This document shows positions 23,646-33,331 of a stretch of 64,000 bases of DNA, piece after piece. This DNA is from Strongyloides papillosus (taxonomy: Eukaryota > Nematoda > Chromadorea > Rhabditida > Strongyloididae), in assembly GCA_005656395.1 (NCBI GenBank), contig SRSI01000046.1, positions 248,001-312,000 of the forward strand. Direction: 5' to 3'. The notes under the pieces were generated by a model. The model was not told where the DNA came from. It saw only the letters and a list, made by a program, of their open reading frames with translations, and did no database searches. Each line of letters starts with the position of its first letter. Position 1 is the first letter of the stretch. A program made the position numbers and the translations under genes.

Positions 23646-24845
23646 TTATTTTGGTGCAAAATATGCAGATACAGCTCCACCTGAACCGGCACCTGCTGGG
23701 GCTCCAAAGTAAGCAGACGTAGTTCCTCCAGCTGGCATTGGTGCACCACCCATTGGTTTAGCTCCACCTGAGGCACCATTACCTCCACCAACACCAAAGT
23801 ATGCTGAAGTAGCACCTCCTCCAGTACCACCACCAACTCCAAAGTAAGCAGAAGTAGCACCACCACCACCAGCTGATGGAGAAGCCATTGGAGGCATAGC
23901 ACCACCACCCATTGATGTTCCACCAACAGCAGTCATTGTAGATGTACCTTTTGGAAGACCAACAGCAGTCATAGTAGAAGTTCCTCCCATTGGGGCACCG
24001 ACAGCAGTCATAGTAGAAGTTCCTCCCATTGGAGCACCGACAGCAGTCATAGTTGATGTTCCTCCCATTGGAGCACCGACAGCAGTCATTGTAGAAGTTC
24101 CTCCCATTGGAGCACCGACAGCAGTCATAGTTGATGTTCCTCCCATTGGAGCACCGACAGCAGTCATTGTAGAAGTTCCTCCCATTGGAGCGCCTACAGC
24201 GGTCATAGTAGAAGTTCCACCCATTGGGGCACCGACAGCAGTCATAGTAGAAGTTCCTCCCATTGGGGCACCGACAGCAGTCATAGTAGAAGTTCCTCCC
24301 ATTGGAGCACCGACAGCGGTCATTGTTGATCTTCCTCCCATTGGAGCACCGACAGCGGTCATAGTAGATGTTCCTCCCATTGGAGCACCGACAGCGGTCA
24401 TAGTAGATGTTCCTCCCATTGGAGCGCCGACAGCAGTCATTGTTGATGTTCCTCCCATTGGAGCACCGACAGCAGTCATAGTAGAAGTTCCTCCCATTGG
24501 GGCACCGACGGCAGTCATAGTTGAAGTTCCTGTTTTAGCTCCTCCAATAGCAGTCATCGTAGAAGCACCACCACCCATAGCTGGAGCAGAACCTCCTGAC
24601 ATTCCACCTCCTGACATACCAGCTCCTGGGGTTGGTGAGAAATATGCAGATACAGCGCCACCACCACCAGCTCCAGTTGGAGCTCCAAAGTAAGCTGATG
24701 TTGTTCCTCCGGCTGGCATTGCTCCTCCGCCCATTGGTTTAGAACCACCTCCGCCAGCATTACCTCCACCAACGCCAAAGTAAGCTGAAGTAGCACCACC
24801 ACCACCAGCTCCAGTTGGAGCACCGAAATATGCTGAAACGGCCAT
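23646..24845 (-). CDS. Gly/Ala/Met-rich tandem-repeat protein
   Basis: Single open frame of 399 residues from an ATG at 24845. The centre is an array of 13-residue units (consensus GGTSTMTAVGAPM), about 14 near-perfect copies plus 3 diverged ones. It is flanked on both sides by similar blocks with SAYFG motifs, GGGG runs and an MPAGGTTSAYFGAP segment, so the N- and C-terminal blocks are duplicates. There is no signal peptide, Cys or charged cluster. The DNA is near 50% GC against a very AT-rich background. It could be a structural or self-assembling protein, but nothing supports a definite function. An alternative frame is also open because of the repeats; the Gly/Ala frame has the ATG and is preferred. 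Confidence 0.75.
   Translation of the reverse strand: MAVSAYFGAPTGAGGGGATSAYFGVGGGNAGGGGSKPMGGGAMPAGGTTSAYFGAPTGAGGGGAVSAYFSPTPGAGMSGGGMSGGSAPAMGGGASTMTAIGGAKTGTSTMTAVGAPMGGTSTMTAVGAPMGGTSTMTAVGAPMGGTSTMTAVGAPMGGTSTMTAVGAPMGGRSTMTAVGAPMGGTSTMTAVGAPMGGTSTMTAVGAPMGGTSTMTAVGAPMGGTSTMTAVGAPMGGTSTMTAVGAPMGGTSTMTAVGAPMGGTSTMTAVGAPMGGTSTMTAVGAPMGGTSTMTAVGLPKGTSTMTAVGGTSMGGGAMPPMASPSAGGGGATSAYFGVGGGTGGGATSAYFGVGGGNGASGGAKPMGGAPMPAGGTTSAYFGAPAGAGSGGAVSAYFAPK
23915..24545. repeat. tandem array of 39-bp units
   Basis: About 14 close copies of a 39-bp unit starting near 23994 (each containing GCACCGACAGC and CTCCCATTGG), with diverged copies at both ends. Unit length is a multiple of three and encodes 13 residues. 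Differences between copies are mostly synonymous (GGG/GGA, GAAGTT/GATGTT). Confidence 0.95.
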
Positions 24846-25989
24846 TGTCTGTTAGTAGAATAGAAGGTAAAATACAAGTAGTATTTTAATGAATACATAT
24901 ATTTTTATCAATTATATAGAATAATATAATTATTTAATTTGAATTATCAGTATTATTATATTCTAGTTTACTATATACAATTTTTTTTCTAAATTTTGAA
25001 TAACAATACCATTCTAATATGTTATTAGATAAAAACACTAAATATAATTACTTTAAGAAACTCTATTTCAAATGACACAACAAGTATTTTTATTTTTGAT
25101 ACAAAAAAATTGTCCATATTGAATAAAGATCATTAGATTATTATGTTGATTGAATCTTTAATTATTGAAACAGGGAAAATCTACATCACATATTAATAAT
25201 TTAAATTTCCTTAAAAACGTTTAACTTATAGTCAAATTATCATCAAAAGAAGTATTAAAGTCATTTTTTTATAAAAAAGTATATGTGATGGCACCTACCA
25301 TTTTTGCCTGAACATTCAAACAAGACATACATATAAAAAAAGACTATTTTGAAATAGTAGTCACTTTTTTTAAAAAAAATATTTGATAATGAGAATTAAT
25401 TGTTTTTTTTAAAAATGATCAAATATATACTCTTTAAAGCATATTAAATATAATAATTATGAAAAATTCATTAAAAATTTATTTTTTTCTAAATTTTGTG
25501 CCCTCCCCCATTTTCTATATGAGGTAAATAATGACGGCAGTGCTAAACAAGTGGTGCAATGCACTATCTTTATCAGAAAATAAATAAAAGTAGTGTAATT
25601 TTTTTGAAAATTACATAAAATGCATTTTCCTAATAATCATTAAAATTTTCGTATCGAGTAAAATGCTTTCATTATATCGGAAATCATTTCAAAAAGGCTT
25701 TTATGTATGCACATTTTGCCATATGTGATACTTTATCATAGTCTATTTTCAAGAATCGTTTTTTAGAATCTTTATGATGTTTTTTTGAAAAGAAAAAAAA
25801 CTTTGTTTGCAAAAATATTATCATATGCTTATTATCATGAAAATTTTGAATATGCATAAATTTTATGATTATAACACCTTTTTAAAGTAATCATTTTTTA
25901 TTTTCATTTTTTACTAGTAATGCCAAAATATAGTAAGAAAAGTTATCAATAGAAATTATGTTTTTATCATAAAGGCTTCATGGATTATT
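24846..25989. other. AT-rich intergenic region
   Basis: Holds the presumed promoter of the repeat protein and the 3' side of the saposin-like gene. A short GC-richer stretch at 25495-25570 gives no frame. Confidence 0.6.
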
Positions 25990-26337
25990 TTATTTACTTA
26001 GTGAACAAAATTGAAGGCCTTGACAAATTTGATTTGGAGTTTCGTGATTCTTTAACAATGAAACTACATAATTAATTTCTCTGTTTACCAATGTTTTACA
26101 CATAGGATCTAGTAGTATATTATTGCCCGTAACAACGTCACATTCTTTATCAGCATCCTGAAAGAGAATTTATATTGTTTAGATTATTATAAAATCTACC
26201 TTTATAATTTCCGAAGTATTATCATTTAAATTGGCTTCAATATTTTTAACTAATGTTTGGCACATATCACATATAGTTATTGAATTTACAATATTATACG
26301 ATAAAAAATATAAAAAACATATAAAAACAAATTTCAT
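25990..26337 (-). CDS. saposin-like (SapB) secreted protein, caenopore type
   Basis: Two short exons, 26337-26200 (46 codons) and 26157-25990 (55 codons plus stop), joined over a 42-base intron; 101 residues. The N terminus is a signal peptide (KFVFICFLYFLSYNIVNS). The mature part carries exactly six cysteines in saposin spacing: CDMC, KEC, PMC, QIC and QFC, between amphipathic helical stretches. Nematode saposin-like proteins are often intestinal, membrane-permeabilising defence or digestion proteins; that role is inferred from the fold alone. Start and splice choice follow from the phase and the cysteine pattern. An intestinal-type GATA site lies about 95-100 bases upstream. Both exons are too short to show as long frames. 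Confidence 0.85.
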
Positions 26338-26431
26338 TGTAGGTTAATAACTTTTTAAAAATTATTTAAAGACATAGATTATTTCCGATTTAAATATTGC
26401 CTTCTCAAGTTCCGTTTTAACTATATTTCTT

Positions 26432-26439
26432 CTGATAAG
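26432..26439. promoter_or_regulatory. GATA site CTGATAAG upstream of the saposin-like gene
   Basis: CTGATAAG matches the core of the site bound by the nematode intestinal GATA factor ELT-2. It lies 95-102 bases before the start of the minus-strand saposin-like gene. Function is inferred. Confidence 0.45.
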
Positions 26440-26634
26440 ATATATAATCAAGCAAAATTTGATTTTTAGTGATATATAAAACAATTGTTACTTATTATCA
26501 CGTACATCACTAAAATAACTAATAAAAAATTTATTATTATTCCCATTTATCTTTAAAAATGTTTAATTTAAATTTATTTCCATTGTTTATATAAGAATGT
26601 ATACATATATAAATGGAAATAATTTTAATACTTA

Positions 26635-27984
26635 TCATTTAAAATCCTTGTATAAAAATTGTTTAATAAGTTCTTTTGTTTGTGCGTGATAAAGTATATC
26701 AACGTGATTTACATTGTTTATCTCATTTACAGTTATTTTATTACTCTTTTCAGACCACATTTTGCAAATATCAAGTGATTTCTTATTAACAGTACCATCA
26801 CCATCTCCGTTTACATATTTATCTGGTGGGTAATCAGGATAATATCCTTTACTCCATTGATAAATTTCAGGTGTTTGAATACCAACACCATTAATACAAT
26901 GTGTCTCAACATCAGGAACATCCATAAGTTTTTCAGTATTTTTGAGTGATTCAAGATATTGTCCATATCCCTCAGGAAAATCAAGGTCTTTGAAAAATTC
27001 TTCTACATTATTTAATGAGTAATTATTTTTCGGACTTGAAGCAAAAATTTCATCCTTCTTCCATGCTGGTTCCTTTGGATACAACAAATAACTACTTCCC
27101 CATGTTCTTTGCATAGGCCTGAGTTTTGATGGTTCTAGGAGAATTCTATAAAATTCCATATTATAACCAGAAACTAGTAATTTTACTATTTGCATTGATC
27201 CAGCCCATGGTGCTGCTAATGCTATATGACTTTTAATATATCTTTCTCTGAATTCTTCATTAACAAAATTACGAAGAAAATAATTTATATGTACATTTCC
27301 TAAACTATGACCAAGAAGAATAACTTTATTATCATTATTATTCCATGATGTTCTCATAATAGTTTTTTTTAACTTTAAATAAAAATCATCCATCTCAGTT
27401 GGTTTTAATCTCCAATCAAAAGGTGCGGCTCTAAGACTTCCACCCCTTTCATAGCCCCATGAAACTAAAGCATCAGCAATTGATGCAAAATAATTTGCCT
27501 GTGAAAAATGAAATGTATCAAGCCATTCCACAGTATCTGTATCATAACCAAATTCTCCTGTCACAATATCTACTCCAGGTGAACTTTCACATTTTCTTGT
27601 TACATTATTACAAACCATACGCATGTTATCAACAAAGCAATCAATAAAGCCAATTGTAAATTGTCTTAGATCTAACCAAATATCATAATAATCTTTTGTT
27701 GTCTTATCACAAAAATAATGGACAACTGAAGGCTTATTATTTAATTTAGCTTGTAATCGGCTTCCACCAAAGCCAGGTACTAAAAATATTTTATAATAAG
27801 AATTTTCTATTTAATACTTACCAAGAATCACTGGATAACCAGGTTTCACAGGATCATCATATTTTCTTTGATATTTTGGAGTTGTTCTATTAACAATATC
27901 TCCAAATTGTTTATCAATAATTAGACCATTACAACAATATGCATTTAATAATAAACATATTAGAATACATAAAATGCTTCTCAT
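26635..27984 (-). CDS. LCAT-family lysosomal/secreted phospholipase (PLA2G15-like)
   Basis: Two exons, 27984-27822 and 27779-26635, 435 residues, phase checked. Exon 1 encodes a signal peptide (SILCILICLLLNAYCCNG) and the start of the lipase core, PGYPVILVPGFGGSR, which spans the splice. The catalytic triad is visible: Ser in GHSLGN, Asp in GDGDGTVN and His in NVNHVDIL. The lid-region Cys pair (CDKT... and the later CFVD) is present. The family includes lysosomal phospholipase A2 (transacylase) and lecithin-cholesterol acyltransferase; length and the N terminus fit the former. Substrate is inferred from the family. Confidence 0.93.
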
Positions 27985-28461
27985 ATTTCCCGTATTATTT
28001 TTATAGATTCATAAAATTGATCAATAATCTATATAGACCTCTAAAAAATAAACTATATAATTAGGAAATATAAATAAATTTTATTTAAAGTAGTAATGAT
28101 GAAAAATACTATATATAATAAAAAGAAATACTCTTCTTGTTAATGAGATAATACGAATATCAAAATGCTTAATACATGAATAATTTTCCAAACAACTTTT
28201 AAAATAAGTGTAATAATTTATATCCTACAGATATTTCTTAAATCAAAGAACACTAATTATATAAAACTTCAAAAGTATCTTACATTATTTCGCTTTTAAC
28301 ACTCCAAGTGTATAATTACTACATATAAAATAACATGTTTTCATAGGAGAAGCATAGAAATTAAAATGTTAGAAGATTTTTTATTTACAACTTTAAATAT
28401 TCAAATTGGTTTTTTAAAGTTATTTTTAAAAATAATGTTATAACAACATGAAATGAGAAAC
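27985..28461. other. intergenic region next to the inverted-repeat element
   Basis: AT-rich promoter region of the lipase gene, ending at the left inverted repeat of the element below. Confidence 0.5.
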
Positions 28462-28487
28462 CATACACTCAAAAAATTCTTCCGTTT
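28462..28487 (+). repeat. left terminal inverted repeat
   Basis: 26 bases identical to the reverse complement of 29404-29429; the first four bases include the TA flank. Confidence 0.95.
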
Positions 28488-29427
28488 ATGAACGGAAAAT
28501 TTCCCGTAAAAATCAAAAAAAACGTAGGCTAAAAAAACGGAATTTTTAGCAAAAACGGAATAATTATATATCAAGTAATTTAAAAAAACTGAATTTTAAA
28601 ATACAATCTTTTAAAAAACGGATTAATATCATGAACGGAGTTTTTTTTAAACGGAATAATTTTTAATTACGTATTTAAAAAAACTGAGTTTTAAAATGCA
28701 AACTTTTTAAATTGTGGTCCAAACCATAAGGCATTTATTTGATGTTTAATCTTTATATTTCACAGAAAATTCAGAAAGGATTGAGAACGGTTAAGAGGCC
28801 TGGATTGATAAAGATAAAATTTATTCGCATTCACCTGAACCTAACTTTTAATTGTTTGGTTTTACTGTTTTTGTTTTGTGTCAGAAAAATATTCTTCATG
28901 AAGATGATATTTAGCCATATACAATGCAACTTAAGAAGAAAAAAAAAGAAATTTTGTCTACAATTTTTATATAAATATTTTATAATTTTATTTTAACACT
29001 ATGAGGATTTACATTTAAAATATTATTTTGTGTATACTTTTAATTTTTAGCGTATAGAGAGTAAAAAAAATATTACACGGTTTGGCTAATAGATCATTTT
29101 TATTGGTGAACATACATATAAAAAAGTAAAAACATCTTAATAAAAAAAACAAGGTCGGCTCCTTGGTTCCTATAACAGCCAGAGAATGATTGAATAGGTA
29201 AAACATCATATTATTTATACTATAAAAATAATGACAGAGGAACGCGACATCTCTTACTAAGTTTATAACATAGAAACGGTAAAAATAATATCGGAGTAAA
29301 ATAAAACGGAAAATTTTATGAAATCGTATTTAAAATTAACGAAATTTTTAAAAAAAGAGAGAAAAAACAAAAACTGATTGTTAAAATCATTACGGAATTT
29401 GAAAAACGGAAGAATTTTTTGAGTGTA
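28464..29427. mobile_element. TA-flanked terminal-inverted-repeat element, probably non-autonomous (Tc1/mariner-type)
   Basis: The two ends are exact inverted copies: positions 28462-28487 and 29404-29429 match over 26 bases. The element proper would start CACTCAAAAAATTC and be flanked by TA on each side, the target duplication of Tc1/mariner transposons. The inner ends carry many copies of ACGGA, all in the same orientation on the plus strand, plus a local duplication (ACTGAATTTTAAAATACAA / ACTGAGTTTTAAAATGCAA). No transposase frame is recognisable; the two frames of 64 and 85 codons inside look like chance. About 964 bases, so a MITE or an internally deleted transposon. Confidence 0.85.
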
Positions 29428-29429
29428 TG
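29404..29429 (-). repeat. right terminal inverted repeat
   Basis: Exact reverse complement of 28462-28487. Confidence 0.95.
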
Positions 29430-29636
29430 ATTATAAACTGTCTATCACATTTGAATTATCATCATTTTTGATTATTTATAATTTGATAAAAAATATCATC
29501 AAAAGGTTAATGTTTTTTGCATATTCATGCATTAAAGAAAATTTGGGTTTTATTTTTTTAATATAAATATATGGCCATATATTAAATTTACCAATTTCTT
29601 AATATATTTTTTCCATTAAAAAGGTGACAATTTAAA

Positions 29637-30386
29637 ATGAAAGATAAAGAAAGAAAATCTAGACGAGATAAAAAAAATATAAATGAAAAAAAGCCTCGAC
29701 AATCAAAATTAGATAATGAAAAAAACAAAAAAAATGTTGCCGAGTCACCAAATAAAGAAGGTAAAGGAGTTAAAATGAATAAAAAGGATAATATACAAGA
29801 AAAAATGGAAGAGGTCAATATTCCATTACAAGTTCCAAGGAGCGGTGTTAGTAAGTTACCAACAAATAACATAAATCTTCAAAGGGAATTACCAATAGAA
29901 AGAGTAGTTAACTATAGTGATCCAAGTTTTAGAAAACCTAAGGATTTACCAATTAATATGAATAATTATGAACGATTATTGAATGAAAAATTACTAAAAA
30001 GCTGTTTATTGCAAAGACAAGAGAAAACACAAGCATTTGAAAACGAGAAAAAAGGAATAAAGATTAAAAGGACACCAAAAGATTATGGTGTTGGTGAGTA
30101 TAATAGTGTTAAAATTCATACCAAATGTATTAATGGAAGACTGTTTCATAATGTTAATATCCAAACACTTGATAATAATAAAAGGAATCTTAAAAGATCT
30201 CCAAATGATTTAGACTATCCTATCTATGGAAGAAAAACGTTAAATAATACCAAGTATAATAATATTTCATCATTAAAATCAAAAGTTTCAAGAAATTTGG
30301 AACTACAGAAGAAGGATGTTGTACTTGCTAAGATCCAACATCTTCAAAAAGCTATTGATAAACTCAATAATCGCTACGCATACTAA
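29637..30386 (+). CDS. basic Lys/Asn-rich hypothetical protein
   Basis: Single exon, 249 residues from an ATG at 29637. The first 60 residues are dominated by Lys, Arg, Glu and Asn (KDKERKSRRDKK) and should be disordered. The middle has ERVVNYSDPSFRKPKDLP and NYERLLNEKLLKSCLLQRQ, and the end is a short predicted coiled coil (LAKIQHLQKAIDKLNNRY). No known domain recognised. The last strong feature before it is the inverted-repeat element about 200 bases upstream, which may carry or disturb its promoter. Confidence 0.7.
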   Translation: MKDKERKSRRDKKNINEKKPRQSKLDNEKNKKNVAESPNKEGKGVKMNKKDNIQEKMEEVNIPLQVPRSGVSKLPTNNINLQRELPIERVVNYSDPSFRKPKDLPINMNNYERLLNEKLLKSCLLQRQEKTQAFENEKKGIKIKRTPKDYGVGEYNSVKIHTKCINGRLFHNVNIQTLDNNKRNLKRSPNDLDYPIYGRKTLNNTKYNNISSLKSKVSRNLELQKKDVVLAKIQHLQKAIDKLNNRYAY

Positions 30387-31800
30387 TTTCTTAACATACC
30401 ATCCAAAATTACTTAATTATAATAAGAAAATGTACTAATAAAACTTTAATTATATTCAAAAAATTTTTTACTTTCGTTTGTATATGATTTGATTGTTTTT
30501 TTTATAATCATAATTTTTGTTAGCCCCATTATAAGAATAAAATAATACTGATTAAGATATAAATTTTAAGTAAAAATTTTAATTAAAGATATTTCTTATT
30601 GAGTGTTGTTATACACTCAAAAGTTTGACATTAAGTTCCTTTTCATATCAAGAGTAATTAATAAAATAAAAATTATTTACCCCTTTCTTTTTCTTTCATC
30701 TATTTCCAATAATTAAACTTTTTCACCTATAATGACGGCATATTAATGGTTATTATTTTTAAGCCTTAAAATATACACTTTTAAAATAGTTACAAGGCTA
30801 ACTTTTGTTTATGATATTTCTACTTTTTACAACCTCTTGAAACTGAAAGGTACAAAAGTAGTGGAAAGTTAAAATGATCTTTTCATTAGAAAGAGATTTT
30901 TAGGTAACAATAGAACAAAAAAAAAGAAACAATTATCGGCTTATCTAGAAAAAAATAATTATTTCTATGATAGCTTCATTTTGACCTTATAATAAATATA
31001 TTAGAAAAAAATAACATTGAAATTTATACTATTTTCATGAATGATATTCTTTTTATTTATTTTTTAATGAAATAAAAAAGCATTCGAGAACTCAATACTA
31101 TTAATAATAAGAGAATAACTTTTTTTGCTTCATAATACTTGATATTAAAATGTCTACTAAAAAAATATTTCAAGAATAGTAAGGATGATAAGAAATATAT
31201 CCAAAAATTATGATATGTTAACCTTCAAAGAAAATGCTTTCGACCTTGATAAAAGATTTATATTTTATGGAGTATTCTATCACTTATAAAATTTTGACCT
31301 CCTTAATAAAAGTGATACCACACATATTAAGTTATATTGATGTTTACTTAAAATAATACTTCTAATTATAACAAAATCTTTTTCATATTTCATAAAATAA
31401 TACTTCTTACCAGGTGGATAGGACAAATATATCTATATATTATTTCATTGGCACATCATTTCATAAAAGGTTGTACATATATACTAAGTTGATCTTTTCC
31501 AATGAAAATAATTATCATTCCGTTTCCTCAATTGTGGAGAAGATTATAGGTACAAGAAAGAAGTGGGTGGAGTTATAATTAGAATAAATAGTCGAGAAAT
31601 TATGCTACAAAGAGTTATATATAAATTATTAAGAATTTTATTATTATTACTATATTGTAAAATTAAAGACTAATTTATTTTTATTTTATTAATCTACCAA
31701 GTGACATTGAATTAATATTTATAAAAAACTTGCCTGTAATATTATATTTATTTTTTTCACTTCTTTATCATAAAAATCAAAAAGTTTTATTGCTTTCAAG
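30387..31800. other. intergenic region upstream of the ZP gene
   Basis: Gene-free as far as can be seen. The last 350 bases are slightly richer in GC and probably hold the promoter of the ZP-domain gene. Confidence 0.5.
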
Positions 31801-33057
31801 ATGATCTCAATACCATTACTTATGATTTTATTTTATATTTTTTGTACTATTTTAGGAGAATACCAGGAAAATTATGTCATTGGTAAGATAAATTTTATCG
31901 TATCTTATTTCTTTTTAGGTGTTCCAAATGTTGTTTGTGAAGATAATGATGTTTCATTAGATATTATTACAGCAAAACCATTCGTTGGAAATATTTTTGT
32001 TAAAGGGCATGCGAAAGATGAAGCTTGTAGACAAAGTTATTCCTCAAATGGAACTAGTTTATACTCACTACCACTTGGAGAATGTGGTATGCAAAGATTA
32101 AGAACAGCGAATCCCAAAGGTATCAGTTTTTCTGTTACCATTATTGTATCATTCCATCCATCTGGTTTTATAACAAAAAATGATAAAGCATACAAAATTA
32201 GGTGTTTTTACATGGAACCAGAAGAAATCGTAACTAATTCTATTGTCGTTTCATCTTTAATAACTTCAGAAATCCAAAATGAAATGACAATGCCCATTTG
32301 TGAGTACTCCGTTAGAAAAAATTCTGTTGATGGGCCACTGTTATCATATGCCAATGTTGGTGATGTTGCATATCATGTTTGGGAATGCAATGGTGGTAAC
32401 GGTATCGGAATTCTTATAAAAAAATGTTTTGTCACAGATGGTGACGGTGATAATCATTCTGTTATTGATGTTAATGGTTGCACAAATGATAAATTTTTAC
32501 TATCAGAAGTAACATATACTAATGACCTTATGAAAGCTTATGCTACAAGTGCTGTTTTCAAGTATGCAGATTCAAATCAACTTTATTTTACATGTCAAAT
32601 AAGATTATGTCAAAAACAAATGGGATTATGTGAAGGAATCACCCCACCGACCTGTTCAACTGTAAAAGAGCTTCCATCAAAAAGAACAACTATTGAGGAA
32701 AATACTGAAAATATACTAAAAAATACTACAATTAAAAATGGAAGGAAAAAAAGTGAACTTATTGAATCAGAAGATGGTGATTTGATCTTAAAGTCGGGAA
32801 AAAATAAACGAGCAACAAACAACAATGATACTGAAAATTTAATGGAAATAGACGTTGCTTCACCCGAATTATTGATCCTTGATCAAAGTGAATCAGTTAA
32901 TTTTAATCGTAATAATGATAAATATTGTATCTCAAAAATCTTATTCCCCGTAATACCAGTATCTTTAATATTTATTATCTTCCTGTCATCTGTAATCACA
33001 TTGATGGTATCAAATATTGTCATGAGAAAAAATATTCGTTATGGAATCTGTGTATAG
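31801..33057 (+). CDS. ZP-domain membrane protein, cuticlin-like
   Basis: Two exons, 31801-31882 and 31919-33057. The 36-base intron (GTAAGA...TTTTTAG) is a multiple of three without a stop, so the unspliced frame reads straight through and would wrongly add 12 residues; spliced length is 406. Order of features: signal peptide (residues 1-19), ZP domain beginning VPNVVCEDND with the usual Cys pattern (GECGMQR, IRCFYME, WECNGG, CQIRLCQ), and a Lys/Arg-rich linker with a furin-type site KNKR. A transmembrane segment (LIFIIFLSSVITLMV) and a short tail end the protein. Cuticlin-like ZP proteins polymerise in the nematode cuticle or apical matrix after cleavage at such a site; that role is inferred from the architecture. 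Confidence 0.92.
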   Translation: MISIPLLMILFYIFCTILGEYQENYVIGKINFIVSYFFLGVPNVVCEDNDVSLDIITAKPFVGNIFVKGHAKDEACRQSYSSNGTSLYSLPLGECGMQRLRTANPKGISFSVTIIVSFHPSGFITKNDKAYKIRCFYMEPEEIVTNSIVVSSLITSEIQNEMTMPICEYSVRKNSVDGPLLSYANVGDVAYHVWECNGGNGIGILIKKCFVTDGDGDNHSVIDVNGCTNDKFLLSEVTYTNDLMKAYATSAVFKYADSNQLYFTCQIRLCQKQMGLCEGITPPTCSTVKELPSKRTTIEENTENILKNTTIKNGRKKSELIESEDGDLILKSGKNKRATNNNDTENLMEIDVASPELLILDQSESVNFNRNNDKYCISKILFPVIPVSLIFIIFLSSVITLMVSNIVMRKNIRYGICV

Positions 33058-33331
33058 GTTATCATAATAAATTTTTATTTATTTTATTTAATCTATAACA
33101 AATCATATAATGTCTTTTTTTTATCAATTGTCACATTATTATAACAAAGTTTAATTGTTAAACTTATAGAGAGCTATTATTAATATTTTCAAGAAAATAA
33201 ATAAATCTTGACCTATTATTACTACCATAATTTGATCAAGTGTATTAAAAAGTAAATATAAATGGTTAATATGGAAAATTTTTAAAAGCGTTCTCAAAAA
33301 AATACTATCTTTTTTTAACATTTCCCTTGAG

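Noticed and set aside
23612..23926. Leu/Val-rich frame overlapping the repeat gene
   Set aside because: It is an alternative frame of the same tandem repeat and lacks a plausible start.
28739..28996. 85-codon frame inside the inverted-repeat element as a transposase remnant
   Set aside because: No catalytic DDE-type or helix-turn-helix motif; the composition is that of translated AT-rich sequence.
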